In this document: positions 19,359 through 30,706 of the stretch, piece after piece
How the letters are laid out: each line of letters starts with the position of its first letter
How positions within the stretch are numbered: the first letter of the stretch is position 1
Assembly: GCA_025531455.1 (NCBI GenBank)
Contig: JAMYHL010000016.1
Span: forward strand, 1-64,000
DNA: 64,000 nucleotides
Direction of reading: 5' to 3'
Origin: Apiotrichum sp. Y4204
Lineage: Eukaryota > Basidiomycota > Tremellomycetes > Trichosporonales > Trichosporonaceae
Translations under genes and position numbers: made by a program
Notes under the pieces: model-generated
Told to the model about the DNA's origin: nothing
What the model saw: the letters and a program-made list of their open reading frames with translations, nothing else
The model's database searches: none

Positions 19359-21911
19359 ATGAAGCCCCACAAACTCTTAACCTTGGCCTTGGCGGGCCTG
19401 GTTGTTGCCACACCTGTCCACGACCGTGGTGCAACATCCATCTTGCAAGCTGTGGATTCGACCACCAGCAATACAACGCCCAAACCTTCTTCTGGCCAAG
19501 TTCACTCCCCAGTTGGCTCAGAGCCAGGTGGTGCGGATGCTGTGAATGCACTCGTACAGCGTCGCCTCCCTCCCTCGTATGTATGAGTGGCATTGACGGA
19601 GCTGACGAACAGGATGAGGAATCGGTTCAACTTTGTTGTCCAGACCGTTCAGGGAGCGGACGCCCATGATGCCTTTACGGTCACCGTGAATAACCAAAAG
19701 ATCACCATTACCTCGGGCACCACATCAGGCTTGACCCGTGGGCTCCTCGAGTATCTCCGAACACTTGGCGGCGACATATACTGGTCAGGAGACACATTCG
19801 ACAACACAATGGTCAGCAGGATTACCGACACGCAACTCTCCGGTTCATCGTGGGCCGAGATGCGTCACTGCCTCAACGTCGTCACGTACTCGTACTCGAC
19901 TGCATTCTATGACTGGACCAAGTGGGAGTACCTCATCGACTGGATGGCTCTGCATGGATACAACCTGCCCCTGGCCCCCGGCGGTCAAGAATAGTGAGCC
20001 ATTAAGACAGTTCAGATTTTGCTGACAAGGAGCGTCATCGCTGAGATGCTCCGCGACTTTGGTCTTCCCGATGAAGTTGTGCTTCCGTACATCTCTGGCC
20101 CGGCATTCCATGGCTGGTCAAGGCAAGGAAACATCCGCGGAACCTGGGGCGGTACGACCTCGCAGGACTGGCTCAACAAACAATGGGACTTGCAGACCAA
20201 GATCATCAGCCGCATGGTCGCCCTTGGCATGACACCCGTCCTTCCGGGCTGGAGTGGCTACGTACCCGCGGAACTGCAGCCCATCGTTGGCGGCCATGAG
20301 TTCAAGAAGGCCTCGCAGTGGATGGAATTCCCATTGAATGGTGGGTGCTTGCTAGCACTGACGACTAACTGAAAGTCACCGCCAACTCAGCCATCGATCC
20401 AAACTGGGACACATGGTTCACGGTGGAAAAGAAGTTCATCGACAAGCAACGCGAGCTGTACGGCGGCTGGACCTCGAGTCACTACAACATTGACCTGTTC
20501 ACCGAGATGGCACCGAGTTCCACTGAGGTAGCCTATCTGCACAACATCTCCACCAACGTCATGACCTCGCTGCAGCAGGCCGACGCCTACGCCGTGTGGG
20601 TGTTGAACGGGTGGTTTATGGTGAACGACCCCAAGCACTGGACCTCGACGGCTGTCGAGGCGTTCATCGGTAATCTGCCAATCAACTCGTCGCTCGTGCT
20701 CGACCTCGCTACGGAGTCGTATCCTCAGTGGTCGCGGTTGTCCAACTTCCATGGCCGCCGGTGGATCTGGAACACGCTCATCAACTATGGTCAGAACAAT
20801 GGCATGTTTGGGCGCCTTCAGCAATGGTGCAACGATATCATCAACGCGAAGGAAAAGGGGGGCAATGTAGTCGGACAAGGCATTACGATGGAAGGCATCA
20901 ACAATAACGAGCACCTCTTCGAGCTCGCCACGGATCAGGCATGGCAGCCCACTCCGATCAAGCTTTCAGAATGGACAACCAAGTGGATACAGCGTCGGTA
21001 CCGTTTCGGAAAGGGCCGCAATCCTCAAGGGGGCGACGCAGAGGCGGCCGCACAGGCAGCTTGGGTCCTCCTGGACAACTCGGTGTACAATGCCCCGTCG
21101 GATGAGATTAAGTGCACGACGCGCTCCATCTTTGACATCGTCCCCGACGTCACGGGTATAACCAATGTGACCGGGAACTATCTTGCCACAAAGATCACAT
21201 ATGACACCGACGATGTTGTCGCGGCCCTCGACAAGATGCTTGCTGCTGCGCAAGCGGACAAGTCTCTTGGTGCTGTCCCTGGCTTCCGGTACGACATCGT
21301 GGACGTTGCCCGACAGGCGCTCTTCAACGGCGGAATCAACCTCTATCTGGGTCTCATGCAAGCTTGGAATACGTCGGACAGCGCAAAGCTTGAAAGCTAT
21401 GGGAAGCAGATTGTGGATCTGATGCACGACATTGACGACGTAGTAGCCACGGACCCGAACTTCCAGCTGTCAACATGGGTGAATGATGCCCGCGCGTGGG
21501 GCAATGACGCTTCGACGCAGGATTTCATGGAGTTCCAAGCTCGAAACCAGATCACGATTTGGGGTCCTCTTCTGCCCTTCAAGTCTCTGCTTGACCGCTA
21601 CGCGGCCAAGCACTGGGCGGGGGTGGTAGGCGACGTATTCGGTGGTGTGTGGGACCTGTTCTACAAACATTGTGAGTACAACTATCAGTCACCGGCTCAT
21701 TAACCCAGTGCTCGAAACCCCACCTGCAAAGTACAAATACGACGACTGGGCAGTCAAGATGCTTGCCTTTGAAGGTCAGTGGGACATGGCGCACCTGCCC
21801 AACAACCAAGTCAATCAAAGTCGTGGGCATGGGCAGAGTGGCGATGCCATCGGTGTCATCCAGGAAAAGCGAGAAAAGTGGAGGAACATACTCAGTCAGC
21901 GAGTGTACTGA
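19359..21911 (+). CDS. Secreted alpha-N-acetylglucosaminidase (GH89)
   Basis: Predicted exo-hydrolase of terminal alpha-linked N-acetylglucosamine, family GH89, the family of human lysosomal NAGLU. Five exons: 19,359-19,576, 19,613-19,993, 20,033-20,340, 20,376-21,671 and 21,709-21,911, giving 801 aa. A signal peptide covers about 1-17 (LAGLVVA-TP). Family blocks in order: [86 protein letters not shown] with E346 (equivalent to human E316), WVLNGWFM and [11 protein letters not shown] (E475/E481; the second catalytic Glu lies here). The C-terminal helical domain ends FYKHLLETPP...NILSQRVY. Using the first AG in intron 2 would create a stop; the next AG, 3 nt on, restores QEYVIAEM. Substrate in a fungus is unknown. 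Confidence 0.92.
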
Positions 21912-22916
21912 AGATGGGGAATTGTTCAAGTCAGGAGTGTCAGTAGTATAGGGTATGTGAAATCATGATGTGATGAGATGAGCTACATCTGCTCGCTCAC
22001 AGTTCGGATGATGCAAGAGGCATGGAAGAGGTTATGACCTACCCTGAGTGTTAGCCAGGAGATACCAAACGGCTCGGGCGCGATTGCAGCGACAGTGGCC
22101 CTCACTGACAGCTTCGGAAGCACGAACAAGCTAGAAGTATGGTCCTATCGATACGACAGGCTTTTGCGAGCTGGCGTAATTGCAGCCGGCTTAACAAACC
22201 ACTGTTGAGCTCCCCACCAGTCGTAGCCGACGCTAGATGGTGGTATCGTCTTTGATCTGTGACGAGGAGGGGAAACGTGACGCTGGTGGAATACGCCGCT
22301 CATCGCCTTAAAGTCACTCGTGGTCGTCCATGGGGGTAGCGCTGAATTGCACTGGGACATGACTGGGGCAGACCTCTGTCACTATCCCGCCAAGCGCGGG
22401 TCAATCATTGCCCCCCAGACAAAGACGTGCCGAATGCTTGGCACCTGTGGTACCCAAGGGCGCTGTCGTGCTGTTATCGTACAAGACCGTCTTACCGTCG
22501 CCTCTAGACTCACTGCTCGTGTCGTGTTGATAGGCGAGTTGCCGAATGGCAGGGAGCGCCCTCAGCTGACAGGCAACGCGACAGCATATCTATTCTTGAT
22601 ACCGACGCGCGCGTGGTGACCATCCGCGATGCAGGTGTTGTGTACGAATGTGGAACGGAATGTCAGATATTCCTCATTCTGTTCGGGAGCGTCACGTCAC
22701 ACGTCGAGCATTGTCATTGGGCGGCAGTCGCCGAGATAGCGCAACAGAGTGGGGGACAAGATGCCTGGCTCTCGACTGGACATCGCACCGCCCCACATTG
22801 TTTAATTGTTTTGATTAATCGCACGTGGTAACATGATTCTTCCGGAACAGCCGACGCGTACATTCATACATTCCGCACTTCTGCCTATAGATCACACAAA
22901 CGAACAATGAACAAGT
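21912..22916. other. Intergenic between convergent genes, 1 kb
   Basis: Separates the 3' ends of the GH89 gene (+) and the nitrilase-like gene (-). No coding or structural signal is recognised beyond expected UTRs. Confidence 0.35.
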
Positions 22917-24029
22917 TTACCGACACTTGGCATAGTCCTCGCGAATCTTGTATGCTGCTTTGGTGTCGGCGAGAACGGCGGGGAGGTCGACATCGGCAAA
23001 CTTGAGCCCTGTCTCGGCGCGCTTGAAGCCCGTGACGCGCCCGCGGAGAGGAGCCCATACGCCGCTGATGCCCATGAAGCCCTCTGACTCGGGCCCGCCA
23101 GCATTGCTCAGCACCCACACGCTCTCAGTCTCGACTGCGCGTCCAAACATCCACGCCTGAACGAGATTCGCCTCGTAGTCCGGGTCGTGCTTGTGGTTCG
23201 ACAGCCATGGCTCCGGGTCTGTCGCCTTCCAGTATGCCGGGACGAACACCAGGTCAACGTGCTGGTCGGAGAGCGCCTGCGCAGCGGACGAGTGCGACAG
23301 GTCCCAGCAGATCATCATTCCTGCCTTGCCCCATTTGGTTTGGAACACCGTGCAGAACTCGTCTCCGGCGGTGACATAGTCCCTGCCATCAGTCAGGCTC
23401 TGCGAAGAATGCTCACCGCTCAGGATGCCACAGGTTCTTCTTATCGTACCGTCCGATAAGAGCGCCAGTGTCGTCAATGAAGATGGCCGTGTTTTTCACA
23501 GCGGGGTGAAAGTCTGCGGATACGGCGGCCCTGTACGCACCCACCCAGGTCGCCCACTCCTGCGCTGGCGAAACACCGTTGCCGTTGGCGGTGCCGTTTG
23601 CGGAGCCGTTGGTGGTACCATCTGTCGTATGCAGAAGATCGCCAAAGGGCGACGCAGGGAGAGGAGCAAGACCCAGTTCGGCCGGCATGGTCCCAGTCAG
23701 AACGGAGCCACAGATCGCAATCTTGTGCTGGGCCGCGACGGCGCTGAGGAACTCGAGAATGTAGTCGCCTATCCAGGCGATGTACTGACGTCAGTCCTTT
23801 CCAGTAACTTGATACGCACCCACATGTCCTTCGCGATGCCTTGAACACAGAACTCGGGGCAAACGAGCACATCCGCGCCCGCCCGTGCCGCCTCACCGGC
23901 CAGAGAGGCAACGTCCCGCAGATTACTCTCGATGGCGGGGAACGGTGCGGACGTGCCGTCGAAAGCGTTCTCCTCGATCTCGTCCTGGATAAGTGTCTGC
24001 GCTACAGCGATGCGGATCTTTGACGACAT
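22917..24029 (-). CDS. Nitrilase-superfamily carbon-nitrogen hydrolase
   Basis: Predicted amidase or nitrilase-type enzyme hydrolysing a small amide or nitrile in the cytosol. Exons on the minus strand: 24,029-23,820, 23,784-23,417 and 23,382-22,917, giving 347 aa. The catalytic triad is visible: E59 in CPEFCVQG, K185 in GRYDKKNLWHPE and C218 in MMICWDLSHS. The insertion with repeated TNG/ANG residues (about 125-142) is a low-complexity loop. The end of the protein (FMGISGVWAPLRGRVTGFKRAETGLKFADVDL) is the usual dimer strand region. The exact subfamily cannot be told. The gene is divergent from an MFS transporter across 652 bp, which suggests joint control and uptake of its substrate (inference). 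Confidence 0.88.
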
Positions 24030-24681
24030 TGCGACACGTTGAGAAGCGTTGAGACTGTTGCATTTCCAAAGTTCGAGCCGCCTCTTGTATACCTATTGTA
24101 CTTCACAAGTCCCGGCATCTATCGGATACGAGTGTTGGCCCACTTCATTCTGCATACCACAACATAGGTCACACTGGCTGCATTGCCGATCCTCGGTTGT
24201 CTTTGTTCAGCACCGATCAATTGATATCGTCTTTTAGCGTCGTTGGGCTCGGCTCGGTTCGTGGAAAAGACTCGGACAAACCAAAGACTCGGCTCGAAGT
24301 TAATTTGCAGTAAGCTCACTCGATTACGAGACCTCCCGAAGTCCCGTGGTACAATTCACTTTGATGTCATTTGATTCACATACGCGTTGCGTCAGTCGCC
24401 GAGCGGTGGATTGAGATACTGACTGGTGAAGGCACCGCAGCCCTATCAGTCCCTGCGCGGTACCCCCAAAGCGCAGCATCTTGCACAGTTGTCCATGATA
24501 TGCTATCGGTCCAGATACCAGAATGCCGTCGCTTACCGAGTACATAAACTTCAAGCAATGAGGTGTTTTGGGATGTTTTGTCCTCATGGATATCCCTTCC
24601 TAGCATAGCTAGCATCCCAGTGGCGAGAAAGACAGCTTTGTGCGCGACTGTCCCAAGCCCTACTTTGTAGAGCCACCCACG
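24030..24681. promoter_or_regulatory. Divergent promoter region, nitrilase/MFS
   Basis: The 652-bp gap between two divergent ATGs must hold both promoters. The inverted pair TTCGTGGAAAAGACTCGG and CCAAAGACTCGGCTCGAA-type GACTCGG motifs recurs around 24,268-24,296. No consensus TATA box is evident on either side. Confidence 0.4.
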
Positions 24682-26539
24682 ATGGAGCATCCCAATATCC
24701 ACGACGATCTCGACGTGCCGGGCACCGCCCGTATCCTGGACGAGTCGGGCGAGTTACTGAACAGCAACAACTTCACGCTCGTGCCAACGCCGAGCGCCGA
24801 TCCGAACGACCCGCTCAACTGGTCGCAGGGCCGCAAGTGGATCCACCTCGCATGCGTCGTCCTATACACGACCGCCATCTGCTTCTGCGCGGCGTGTATC
24901 TACTCCATCTACGGCCCACTCCAGGAAGAGACGGGCCTCAGTCTTGCCGACCTCAACGCCGGCGTCGGGTACGAGTATCTCTGCATGGGCCTCTTCGGGA
25001 TCATCACGCAGCCCCTCGCGCTGGCGATAGGTAAACGCCCAGTTTACATCATGTCGGCGCTCGCAGGCTCGACGTACCCCTTCTGGCTCACACATGTCAA
25101 GAGCAATGGCGAGTGGTTTGGCGCCTGCATCGTCTTCGGATTCATGGGCAGTACGCTCTTTGTGCTTCCGGAAGCGAGCATCTGCGATGTTGTGAGTTCT
25201 GTCGAAACAAACTATCAACGTTCGACTCACCCTTTTTAGTTCTTCTACCACGAACGAGCGCTCCCTATCGGTATCTGGGTAGCCACACAGTATGGCGCCG
25301 CCTTACTGGCCCCCTTGCTTAGTGGTTTCATCTACACCGGGCTGGGATGGCGCGCACCTCCCGTACGTCTGATGGAACTGACGGGGCTGATGAACAGTAC
25401 ATGGCCGGCGGGTTTTGCCTCCTCTCAGCTGTTGTGCTCTTCGTGTTCGTCGAGGAGACAAATTATGACCGCCACCTGTCCGTACCCAGCGGGGAGGACA
25501 CTGTGAATCACTTGGACAACGGAGAGGCCAAGCACAAGGACGTCGCCACCACCACGGTCGCGGCGGTAGATGATTGCAAGACAGCCGAAGCTACCGCAAT
25601 CGTCCACTCGGTCGACCGCATCTTCACCCCCTGGCCTGGACCGCGTCCGTGGAAACTCTTCCGCATCTCCCCGCACGCTGGTGGCATCATGCTCCGCGGC
25701 ATCGTATACCCGTTCATGCTCTGCCGTCACCCTACCATCCTCTGGTGCGGACTTATGTACGCGCTGTATCAGATCTTCTTCAACCGTCAGTATGGACAGT
25801 TAGTTGTGTCAGAGTCTGACCCAACAGTGCAGAACGCCCTCTGCTCCGGCGTCCTCTCCGCGCCACCATACAACTTCCAGCCAAACTCGGTCGGGCTCAC
25901 TTACATCTCGCCCTTCATCGCGACCATGCCTGGGTGAGTTGAGTGCTTGTGCGGATGTTGACTGTAGCGCCATCCTTGGAGGGTACATCTCAGACTGGTA
26001 CACGATTCGGCAGGCGAGAAAGAACGGCGGTGTGTCCGAGGCAGAGCACAAGCTCAAGCTGTTCTTCCTCCCCACCGTCCTTGCACCGTTTGCGCTGCTC
26101 ATGCTCGGTCTCGGGCCGTATTACGGCGCTCACTGGATGGTGTTCGTCGCGGGCATGTTTGTCCTCTCATTCATCGGGCCGCTGGCCGCCCTCCTAATCC
26201 TCACGTACGCGTTCGACAGCTTCCACTCCATGCAGCCCGACAAGACGGACAGCCCGCAGGCAGAGGTGCAAAAGTGCGCGCCCTACCTGTTGTGTCTCAT
26301 GGCTCTCGCCATGCTTGGCACGTTCGGCTTCAACTATGGTGAGTTCCACCTGGGTCATTGCACTCGCTCACATCGCAGTAATCACGCCGTGGGCATTCGA
26401 CGCGGGCTTCAGGACGTTTGCCATCTCGGCGGCGTTCATCTCCATCGCCCTCAACGTCACGTACCTCCCCATGCTCAAGTGGGGCAAGAAGCTGCGCCAG
26501 AACAACGCCGCGTACTACCGCAAGGTCATCAACTGGTAG
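24682..26539 (+). CDS. MFS transporter, HOL1/DHA1-like
   Basis: Predicted plasma-membrane proton-coupled carrier with about 12 membrane spans and 552 aa. Exons: 24,682-25,191, 25,240-25,362, 25,398-25,785, 25,828-25,933, 25,968-26,338 and 26,379-26,539. The N-terminal LVPTPSADPNDPLNWSQGRKW is the hallmark of fungal HOL1-type carriers (DPxNWs...RK). Other family blocks are GWRAPPYMAGGFCLLSAVVLFVFVEETNY, a long cytosolic loop after span 6, SAPPYNFQPNSVGLTYISPFI, and GAILGGYISDWYTIRQARKNGG. The 42-nt intron 25,786-25,827 contains no stop and stays in frame, so an isoform with 14 extra residues is possible. The start at 24,682 is the first ATG in frame. Relatives move polyamines, cations or drugs; the substrate here is unknown. 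Confidence 0.88.
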
Positions 26540-27358
26540 TGTTCGCAAAGAGGTTGTAGGGATGAGCCTGCGAAAGAATAAAGCAAAACTGTAGTGAATA
26601 CCCAGTATTGTATGTTTGCGAAGTGTGTGCTTTGCCAGGTGCTGGAGATCGTAGAGTCAGTGGCTTGCCAGGCTGTCTGACACGCCCGCCCTTCCTCATT
26701 GGCCCTTGCGCCCTCGGCATGTCGTCGCCGCTTGGTGAGCTGTAAGTGAGTCGTGAGTGGAGGTAAAGCAGTAAGCAGCCTTGTAATATGCAAACCAAGG
26801 TCTTCCAACCTTGTGAGACGCGCATGACAACCAGTAGAAGACCCCAATGCTCGATGGGGATGAGCGATTGGGTACTGTACCCTGTCCCCACCGGACGGCT
26901 TTTATCGAGGCACGGAGGTGGACCTTTTGCCCCGCACAAGACCTGCCAAGTTATGTCGGGTCGGCAAATCGCCATACAATAGGCGGCATCTTGAGCTTAA
27001 TCCAGCATCAGATTCTGGGGTGAGTAAAGGAGATTGTGGGGCTCGCCGTGAATGTGGGGCTCGCTGTGAAGGACATTGTTGGCTGACCGCCGTAGTGGGG
27101 TGCGTGAGATGGAATGACGCATTGCTCATAGGACCATGCCTGGAATCAGATGCACGCTCTCAAGCCCGATGCCGTGTCTAAAGCCGTGGCCGATGCCGTC
27201 AGTAATGATATGCTCCAAAGACCAGTCCTCACTACGGCAGTTGCGGCTGGGAGACCACCAGCACTGGAAACTATGTCCCGTATTTAGTGGTCCTGTGATC
27301 TCGGCTGTTGCACGGCTATCGTCTTGCTCTTGCAAACACCCACTCCACACCATCGACC
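26540..27358. other. Intergenic, 0.8 kb
   Basis: Contains an 18-bp imperfect tandem repeat at 27,036-27,071. No gene is recognised. Confidence 0.35.
27036..27071. repeat. Two-copy 18-bp tandem repeat
   Basis: GTGGGGCTCGCCGTGAAT is followed directly by GTGGGGCTCGCTGTGAAG, with two differences. It lies about 290 bp upstream of the next start codon, so it could be a duplicated factor site (speculative). Confidence 0.6.
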
Positions 27359-28638
27359 ATGCCCTCCGCGAGGTACTTTGCAACGCTCTCCGCGGCTGGG
27401 GCAGCCGTCATCTTTGGCATTCGTGAGTCGGAAGCGGTGGGTGATGAGAGGAGCAGTACTGACATTCAGTGACGCAGGTGCCCGCCTTCAATACGCCGCT
27501 ACTGCAGTCGCCAGCATGCCTCGCGCAGCCGTGGACGGTGACCTACCCGTTTCTTTCGACCACCATCAATGAGGTGCTGTGCACGCTCGACACAACCTTC
27601 TCCGCCGCCATCGCAAAGCCAGGAGGCGCGCTGTTCTTCCGATACTTCTGTGGTTCGTTCGTTACCGCTATCCTCTTGGCCGTGTATGAGAGCTTCCGAC
27701 CCAGCTCGCGTCGCTCTGCGTCCACAAAGGCGACGGGCAGCGTCGAGGGTTTCGGCATGCACCTCGGCCTCGCGCAGCTTGCGACGCCCTTCCTCGCCTT
27801 GGGTCAGTTCATCACCGCCGGCCTCGCCCTCCCCATCTACTACGCTTTCGTCGCTTTCTCGACTCCGAAGCACTGGCGCCGTGCACACCACAAGATTGAC
27901 ATCGGCGACGAGGTCTTCGTACCCCCGGAGCAGCGCTCCCTCCGGCAGGACCACAAGCACTCGATCCAGTACAAGGCCAACATCCCCCGCTCGTCCTTCC
28001 TTTACACCACTGTCATCTCGACGGCTGTCGGCCTCGTCCTCCCCTCCATCTACCTGCAGATGCAGCGGGCCGTCGCCGGCTCGGGCAGCGCCAACACCTC
28101 GCTTTACCACGCGCTCTCCGTCTTCCAGCCGTACTCGATCTACATGTTGATCATGAACCTCGCTGTTCCTCCCCTCCTCCGCCGCTCTTTCACTGGTGTC
28201 GCGCCGACCCGCGGCATCATCCTCATCGCGTCGCTCGGAATCCTCGCGTCGCTCAGGGCCCAGGTCGACCTCTTCCGCAGCCTTCGCTCCATCCCTTTCG
28301 CGGACGTGTTCCTGTTGAACCTCGACCGCAAGGCTCTCCTCTCGGATCCTGAGGATCTGTCCACGGCAGTCCACACCCTCTTCCTGGCGGACCTGGTGCT
28401 TGTCGTGTTCACGACAGCGAGCCAGGTGCTCCTCGCTGCTGCGCACAAGACTGGTGCCGGCACGGGCGGCAAGCTCGCGTACGCGATTGCGCTGCTCCTC
28501 GGTTCCGTGGTCGCTGGTCCGGGTGCCGCGATCATGGTTCTCTGGGTGTACGGCGAGTTTGCAGCCATCCAACACGCCCGCGAGCGCGAGGAGGTCGCCG
28601 CCAAGGAGCACGCTGCGAAGATGCTCGGAAAGCGTTAG
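27359..28638 (+). CDS. Multi-pass membrane protein of unknown function
   Basis: Exons 27,359-27,422 and 27,470-28,638 give 410 aa. About eight hydrophobic helices are visible, for example around ATLSAAGAAVIFGILTQ, LFFRYFCGSFVTAILLAVY, LATPFLALGQFITAGLALPIYYAF, FLYTTVISTAVGLVLPSIY, YSIYMLIMNLAVPPLL, GIILIASLGILASL, FLADLVLVVFTTASQVLLAA and AIALLLGSVVAGPGAAIMVLW. The C-terminal tail is charged (AREREEVAAKEHAAKMLGKR) and probably cytosolic. I do not recognise the family, and no MFS, ABC or GPCR motif is seen. A long antisense ORF overlaps it and is judged a codon-bias shadow. Confidence 0.75.
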
Positions 28639-29473
28639 TGGAAGAAGGAGCGAGAGAGAGTGTGTGTGAGCGGAAGAGGAGAAAGAAGATCTAGTTGTGA
28701 CCCACGCCTGCGGCTGAGCTGCTTGTCGTGGTAGAAACGAAGCCATATCAAAGTAAAGTGATGCAAAGTGAAGCAACAACGTCGAGAAGCAGTACACGAC
28801 GGGTGCGGTGTGGTGTGCAAGAGATGGGATGAACGTTGCCACAGAGACACAGAGCTGTCGCTCGATGTTCTCGATGTGCTCGACGTCCGCGGCCCGCCGT
28901 CCCCGGTGTGCCTATGCGTGTTTAGAAGCTGCCAATCACCAAGACATCTGTTGTGCACGATTCTCGACCACGACCACAAACACACAGTCCTCGCATGCCT
29001 CGCAAGCATCCATGGTTATGCTGGACAACAGCTGCATAACCTGGGGGGTACTGACTCTAGAAATCTACAGATCAACAGATGAGACAGCCGTCCCCAGGGA
29101 CGACGGACATTCAATCTGTCTCACACAACACTCCTTTGATGAGCTCGATGCGAGCCGCGCTCGATTCCAGACCATGCAGCCACCGCCCACTCACTCTCCA
29201 GTACGTACATACTCAGGGCGATACACACTGCACGCGCCTCTATGCACTGCATAGCTTCTGTTTCTACGCACTGCCCGCACTGCATGGACCAGAAATTGAT
29301 CTTCAAAAGTGTGTGAGTGCGACAGTTGTCGTGACGTGGAGACGCAATGTTGTGGCCGTGAAGACATATATATGTGAACATCCACTGGCCTTCGTGAACA
29401 ATCTCTTCATCCCCACTCGAGTCAACCCGCTCGCTTCTGCGACCTCTACAGCTTCACTTTTTCGCCGCTCAAC
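28639..29473. other. Intergenic, 0.8 kb
   Basis: Contains purine-rich DNA just after the stop codon (28,640-28,690). No gene is supported; the short ORFs are chance. Confidence 0.35.
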
Positions 29474-30706
29474 ATGTCGCCGAAAGCGCAAGCCTCCAGC
29501 GACGGGGAGCATACTGCAGTCGAGCAAGCTACCACCCACCCAGCACCCGTCCTTGACTACTGGGCCTTCCCGCACATCGTCGAGCACATTGTCGCGTGTG
29601 CGTCGTACGACGTCCTCCTCACGCTCCGTCTTACAAGCCGCGCCCTCAAGACCACGGCGGACGCGCAGTTTCCCCGGCACCTCGCCCTCATGCCCGACGG
29701 CTGCGTACAGGCGCGTGTTCACATGCCCTCAGGCCGCGGACCATGGATGGGCGTATCACCCTCTTGCGTGTTCCCGCCCTTGGTCAAACATCTCGATATC
29801 CCAAGCATCACCGCCGATTGTGCCCACCACGACAGTCCGAGTGAGCCTCCGCTGCGCCGCTGTGATTGTAAACGGGACCGCAACAGCGCGAACGAAGAAA
29901 CGCACCCCCACTCGGGCATGGAGCGGTCCCTGCCCCCGTATCTCAAGCACCTCGACATTGTGAGGGCGCGCGCCGACGCCTGCTCGCTTGTCCGCTTCTC
30001 GGCCCCAACCGCCGCCATCACGTACGACTTCTGGGATCAGTTTGATCGCACAGCAAGAGGTCCCAATGCCGTCGCAGACGCAAACGGCACGGACTCGTTC
30101 TCCGCCTTCCTCGATGAGGTGTTCGACATTGACCACGATCTCGACTACGCGGCATGGATCACTCGATCGGTGGCGCCGACGGCATACATGCCCCCGCGGC
30201 AGCTCGCGGACTCGAACAAGTTGGTCATCAACCTTGTCTACCGCCCCGGCATGGGGTGGCCAATGAACGTCGTGCCCGACACCCTACCCGACAGCGTCGA
30301 GACCATTGTATTCATGCTCATCAAAGACAGCCGCGACGGAGAGCCGAGCCCAAGTACCCATCCTGACAATGCGATGAGCCAGCACACACACTCGGTCTTC
30401 ACGGGAGTTACCTCCCTCGCCTGGCAGGCGCTCAGTCCTCTGCAAGGATCACCAAAGGAATTGACATTTGTCGGCTTCAGCGATTGGGACATCAGCTGGA
30501 CGCCAGAACATTTTCGCCCTCTCGCAGACGACCTGCCTCCAGAGCGAATGCTGGCCACCATCCTCGTTAACGTTTTGATCCAAGCATCCAACGTCGAAGA
30601 ACAAGTCGCCCGCGAACTTGTGGGTCGCAACACCATCTGGGCATCGAAGTCCGAATACTGCACCCATGTGGGGGTCGAGACGTACTGGCTGGAACTGGGC
30701 TTCTAG
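29474..30706 (+). CDS. F-box-like hypothetical protein
   Basis: Single exon, 410 aa, starting at the ATG at 29,474. Residues about 27-70 (YWAFPHIVEHIVACASYDVLLTLRLTSRALKTTADAQF) follow the F-box pattern: a hydrophobic start, a Leu-rich core and a conserved SR...AL end. The remainder has no clear LRR or WD repeats; it contains beta-strand-like segments such as KLVINLVYRPGMGW and SVETIVFMLIKDS. Proteins of this design form large lineage-specific families in Tremellomycete yeasts and may be substrate receptors of SCF ubiquitin ligases. Function is otherwise unknown. A second F-box-like gene lies at 40,576-41,626. Confidence 0.7.
   Translation: MSPKAQASSDGEHTAVEQATTHPAPVLDYWAFPHIVEHIVACASYDVLLTLRLTSRALKTTADAQFPRHLALMPDGCVQARVHMPSGRGPWMGVSPSCVFPPLVKHLDIPSITADCAHHDSPSEPPLRRCDCKRDRNSANEETHPHSGMERSLPPYLKHLDIVRARADACSLVRFSAPTAAITYDFWDQFDRTARGPNAVADANGTDSFSAFLDEVFDIDHDLDYAAWITRSVAPTAYMPPRQLADSNKLVINLVYRPGMGWPMNVVPDTLPDSVETIVFMLIKDSRDGEPSPSTHPDNAMSQHTHSVFTGVTSLAWQALSPLQGSPKELTFVGFSDWDISWTPEHFRPLADDLPPERMLATILVNVLIQASNVEEQVARELVGRNTIWASKSEYCTHVGVETYWLELGF

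Noticed and set aside
19994..20032. Apparent premature stop in the GH89 gene
   Set aside because: Using the first AG (20,028-20,029) gives TA+G. The next AG, 3 nt on, gives Tyr and restores QEYVIAEM, so the gene is intact.
27499..28842. 447-codon minus-strand ORF
   Set aside because: It lies antisense to the membrane-protein gene. Its Arg/Glu-rich translation is the usual shadow of GC-rich codon bias, and the plus strand has a clean splice join and transmembrane pattern.
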